DNA of 64,000 nucleotides, from positions 280,295 through 344,294 of the forward strand of contig NZ_BOPF01000008.1 of NCBI RefSeq assembly GCF_016863615.1, given 5' to 3'. The translations under genes were made by a program, and so were the position numbers. The DNA comes from Virgisporangium aliadipatigenens (lineage in GTDB: Bacteria; Actinomycetota; Actinomycetes; Mycobacteriales; Micromonosporaceae). This document shows positions 62,257-64,000 of this stretch, piece by piece. The stretch's first letter is position 1. Every line of letters starts with the position of its first letter. The notes under the pieces were generated by a model that searched no databases, was not told the origin of the DNA, and saw nothing but the letters and a program-made list of their open reading frames with translations.

Positions 62257-63483
62257 TCAGAGCAACTCCACGATGCGCAGGTCGGCCAGGTGCCGCCTGC
62301 GCTCGTCGGCCGACAGGCGGGGCGCGATCCCGGCCATGGCCATCCCCACCCAGTAGGGCTCGCCCATCGCCGTCGCCGCCTCGACGGCCCGCGGCAGCAG
62401 TTCGGCCGGCAGGTGTCGGGCCAGTGTGAACAGGCCCGGCGCGCGCCAGCACGGCCGCCGCGTCGCACCGACCTTCGCCACCGCCATGGCCAAAAGGTCC
62501 GTGGGCATCAGGGGAGCCAGTCGCAGCAGTTCGAAGACGACGAAGTTCTCCCGGTTGACGGCCACCACCGCGGCCAGGGCGGTGCGCAGTGCCGCGTCAC
62601 GACGTTCCCCCGAAAGATGCGGGACCAGCGACCGCCAGGACTCGACCCGCGACATGGCGCCCCAGACGGCGTGGTCGGCAACGGAGTCCGCGGCCTCCCA
62701 CGCCCGGTCCAGCGCCGCGGCGCGACTCTCCTCGGGCAGGTGCGGGATCAGGGCGACCAGCGCCTCGAGCCGCTGGTGCGGAACCTCCAGCGCCAGCGCC
62801 CCGGCCAGCACCTCCGCGCGCCGCTCGGCGGAGAGCAGCGGCGCGAGCAGTGCCCGCGACACGACCCCCGCCCTCGACCAGGCGGCCTCCAGGAGGGCCG
62901 GCGTCCGGAACGCCGCGGGGTCCGGCCGGATCGCGGCGCGCACCTCGTCGGGGCTCATGTCCGCGACGGCCTCGACGGCGTACCGCTCGGCCTCGGGATG
63001 CGGCAACAGCGCGAGCAGGGCGTGGAACCGCCCGCGCTCGTCGGGGACGTCGGCGGCGGCCGCGACGGCCAGGTCGGAGGCCTCGGCACGCAGCGCGTCC
63101 GGCAGGTGCGGCACCACCGCCGTCAGCGCCCGGGCCTGCCACTCGACGCCGGCGAGTGCGCGCGCCGCCCCGAACACCCGCTCCGGCCGGTGCGCGGCGA
63201 GCGCGCTCAACGCCTTCGCCCGCGCCTGCTCGGTCGCGATCCCGGCGGCGAGGTCAAGGGCCTCGTCGGGGTCGACGTGACCCGCCACGGCGGAGATCGC
63301 GCACGCCCGGTCCATCGCGCCGTCCCACGGGTCGTCGAGCCGGCGCACGTGTGCGAGCACCCGCTCCGGCGGCCGGATCCCGGTGGTGATCAGTAGGGGA
63401 AGCAGATCGACGGGCACCACATCGGTCGGATCCCAGATCTCGCCGAGCGTCACCGCGTGCGAAAACACGCACGGATTGTGCAC
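62257..63483 (-). CDS. Alpha-solenoid repeat protein of unknown function
   Basis: The 408-residue product is built from about ten degenerate helical repeats with the core A-L-x-A-L-x-P-H-L-P-x(2,3)-R-x(2)-A-L (for example ALVALIPHLPEESRAAALDRA and ALTAVVPHLPDALRAEA). They resemble the PHLP repeats seen in actinobacterial NACHT or WD40 proteins. No enzyme domain is attached, so a binding scaffold is likely. The GTG at 63483 lies directly against the terminator of the sigma gene and has no ribosome-binding site. A GTG five codons later is an alternative start. Confidence 0.75.
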   Translation of the reverse strand: MHNPCVFSHAVTLGEIWDPTDVVPVDLLPLLITTGIRPPERVLAHVRRLDDPWDGAMDRACAISAVAGHVDPDEALDLAAGIATEQARAKALSALAAHRPERVFGAARALAGVEWQARALTAVVPHLPDALRAEASDLAVAAAADVPDERGRFHALLALLPHPEAERYAVEAVADMSPDEVRAAIRPDPAAFRTPALLEAAWSRAGVVSRALLAPLLSAERRAEVLAGALALEVPHQRLEALVALIPHLPEESRAAALDRAWEAADSVADHAVWGAMSRVESWRSLVPHLSGERRDAALRTALAAVVAVNRENFVVFELLRLAPLMPTDLLAMAVAKVGATRRPCWRAPGLFTLARHLPAELLPRAVEAATAMGEPYWVGMAMAGIAPRLSADERRRHLADLRIVELL

Positions 63484-63520
63484 GAGAAAGGGACGGAGCG
63501 CGAAGCTCCGTCCCTTTCTC
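63484..63520 (-). terminator. Terminator of the sigma factor gene
   Basis: GAGAAAGGGACGGAGC (63484-63499) pairs perfectly with 63505-63520 around GCGAA. It starts 11 bp after the sigma stop. The stem holds CCCTTTCTC at its 3' arm. It also sits directly before the solenoid gene start and may insulate it. Confidence 0.8.
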
Positions 63521-63531
63521 CAAGGAAATGA

Positions 63532-64000
63532 TCAGGAGGCGTACGCCTCGAGACGCTTGGCGCGCGACGGGTGCCGCAGCTTCAGCAGCGTCACCTTCTC
63601 GATCTGGCGGATCCGCTCCCGCGACAGCCCGAACTCGCGACCCACCTCGTCCAGCGTGCGCTGACGCCCGTCGTCGAGGCCGAACCGCAGCCGGATCACG
63701 GCCTGCTCCCGCTGCGACAGCGTCGCCAGCACGATCTCCACCTCGGAACGCAGCAGCCCGTTGGTGACGCTGTCGGCCGGCTCCTCGCGCGGGTCCACCC
63801 GGGCGACGAAGTCGCCGAGCGCGCTCTCGCCGTCCTCACCGACGGCCTGGTCGAGGCTGACCGGCTCGCGGTCGTAGGAGATGAGCTCGAGCACCTGGTA
63901 GTCCTGCATGCCGAGCGCGGCCGCGATCTCCTTGATCGACGGGTCGCGACCCAGGGTGGTGGCGAGGTCGCGCCGGGCCCGCACCATGCGGTTGACCTGC
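63532..64000 (-). CDS. Sigma-70 family RNA polymerase sigma factor, C-terminal part (5' end outside window)
   Basis: The frame is open to the window edge. It encodes the end of region 3 (RDLATTLGRDPSIKEIAAALG) and region 4, with ATLSQREQAVIRLRFGL and the -35-binding helix TLDEVGREFGLSRERIRQIE. It ends in LLKLRHPSRAKRLEAYAS. The motif set is that of principal-like factors (SigA/SigB/HrdB group). Proximity to ideR recalls the mycobacterial sigB-ideR neighbourhood, so a SigB-like role is possible. The N-terminal regions are not visible. Confidence 0.9.
   Translation of the reverse strand, partial: QVNRMVRARRDLATTLGRDPSIKEIAAALGMQDYQVLELISYDREPVSLDQAVGEDGESALGDFVARVDPREEPADSVTNGLLRSEVEIVLATLSQREQAVIRLRFGLDDGRQRTLDEVGREFGLSRERIRQIEKVTLLKLRHPSRAKRLEAYAS

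Overview
The window is high-GC chromosomal DNA from an actinobacterium. The gene order recA-recX-rny ... gluABCD-surE-miaB ... miaA-dapF ... hflX ... lexA-(LysM protein)-nrdR-nrdJ ... ideR ... acuC-pat ... sigma factor is actinobacterial. A Micromonosporaceae-type host is my best guess from gene order and from the GC-rich intergenic repeats, but it is an inference. No tRNA, rRNA, CRISPR array, insertion sequence or prophage is visible.

Layout. 1-1 kb: tail of an FAD oxidoreductase and two small unknown ORFs. 1-10 kb: helicase Lhr, an autoregulated MarR-GNAT protein, a secreted hydrolase and MFS exporter pair, and a divergent GntR regulator. 10-15 kb: flavin split-barrel oxidase, divergent MocR regulator translationally coupled to udgX, a LppX-like lipoprotein and an MFS transporter with a long repetitive loop. 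15-20.4 kb: DUF3046, SOS-controlled recA, a RecX with a 339-residue low-complexity extension, and RNase Y. 20.4-28.7 kb (minus strand): glutamate-type ABC transporter gluABCD, followed past a terminator by a 1433-residue protein that joins an Hsp70-type ATPase, a 675-residue Gly/Pro/Gln-rich linker, one membrane helix and an extracellular Leu/Ile/Val-binding-type domain. 28.8-40.3 kb: surE, miaB, a DUF349 coiled-coil protein, a LigB-like protein, miaA, dapF, an MBL hydrolase, an HNH nuclease, an LLM oxidoreductase, malic enzyme and hflX. 40.3-48.7 kb: a secreted propeller-like protein, lexA, an SOS-boxed LysM protein, nrdR, nrdJ and a methyltransferase. 48.7-52.3 kb: a small type VII-secretion-type locus with a truncated toxin N-terminal domain, and a diguanylate cyclase. 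52.4-64 kb: ADP-ribosylglycohydrolase, flippase-like protein, lipoprotein, ideR, rhodanese, acuC, Pat acetyltransferase, an XRE operon, an alpha-solenoid protein and the C-terminal part of a sigma-70 factor.

How it works together. The window carries much of a DNA-damage module: LexA, RecA, RecX, UdgX, Lhr, a class II ribonucleotide reductase with its NrdR repressor, and a probable SOS cell-division inhibitor. Three LexA boxes tie recA, lexA and the LysM gene together. AcuC and Pat form a lysine deacetylase/acetyltransferase pair. IdeR controls iron. The most unusual item is the transmembrane Hsp70/solute-binding fusion next to gluABCD. Other notable items are a duplicated ideR 5' end that makes a short upstream ORF, a duplicated 3' tail of the flavoprotein gene, several long hairpins at convergent gene ends, and a recurring pattern of long disordered insertions in proteins that are normally compact.
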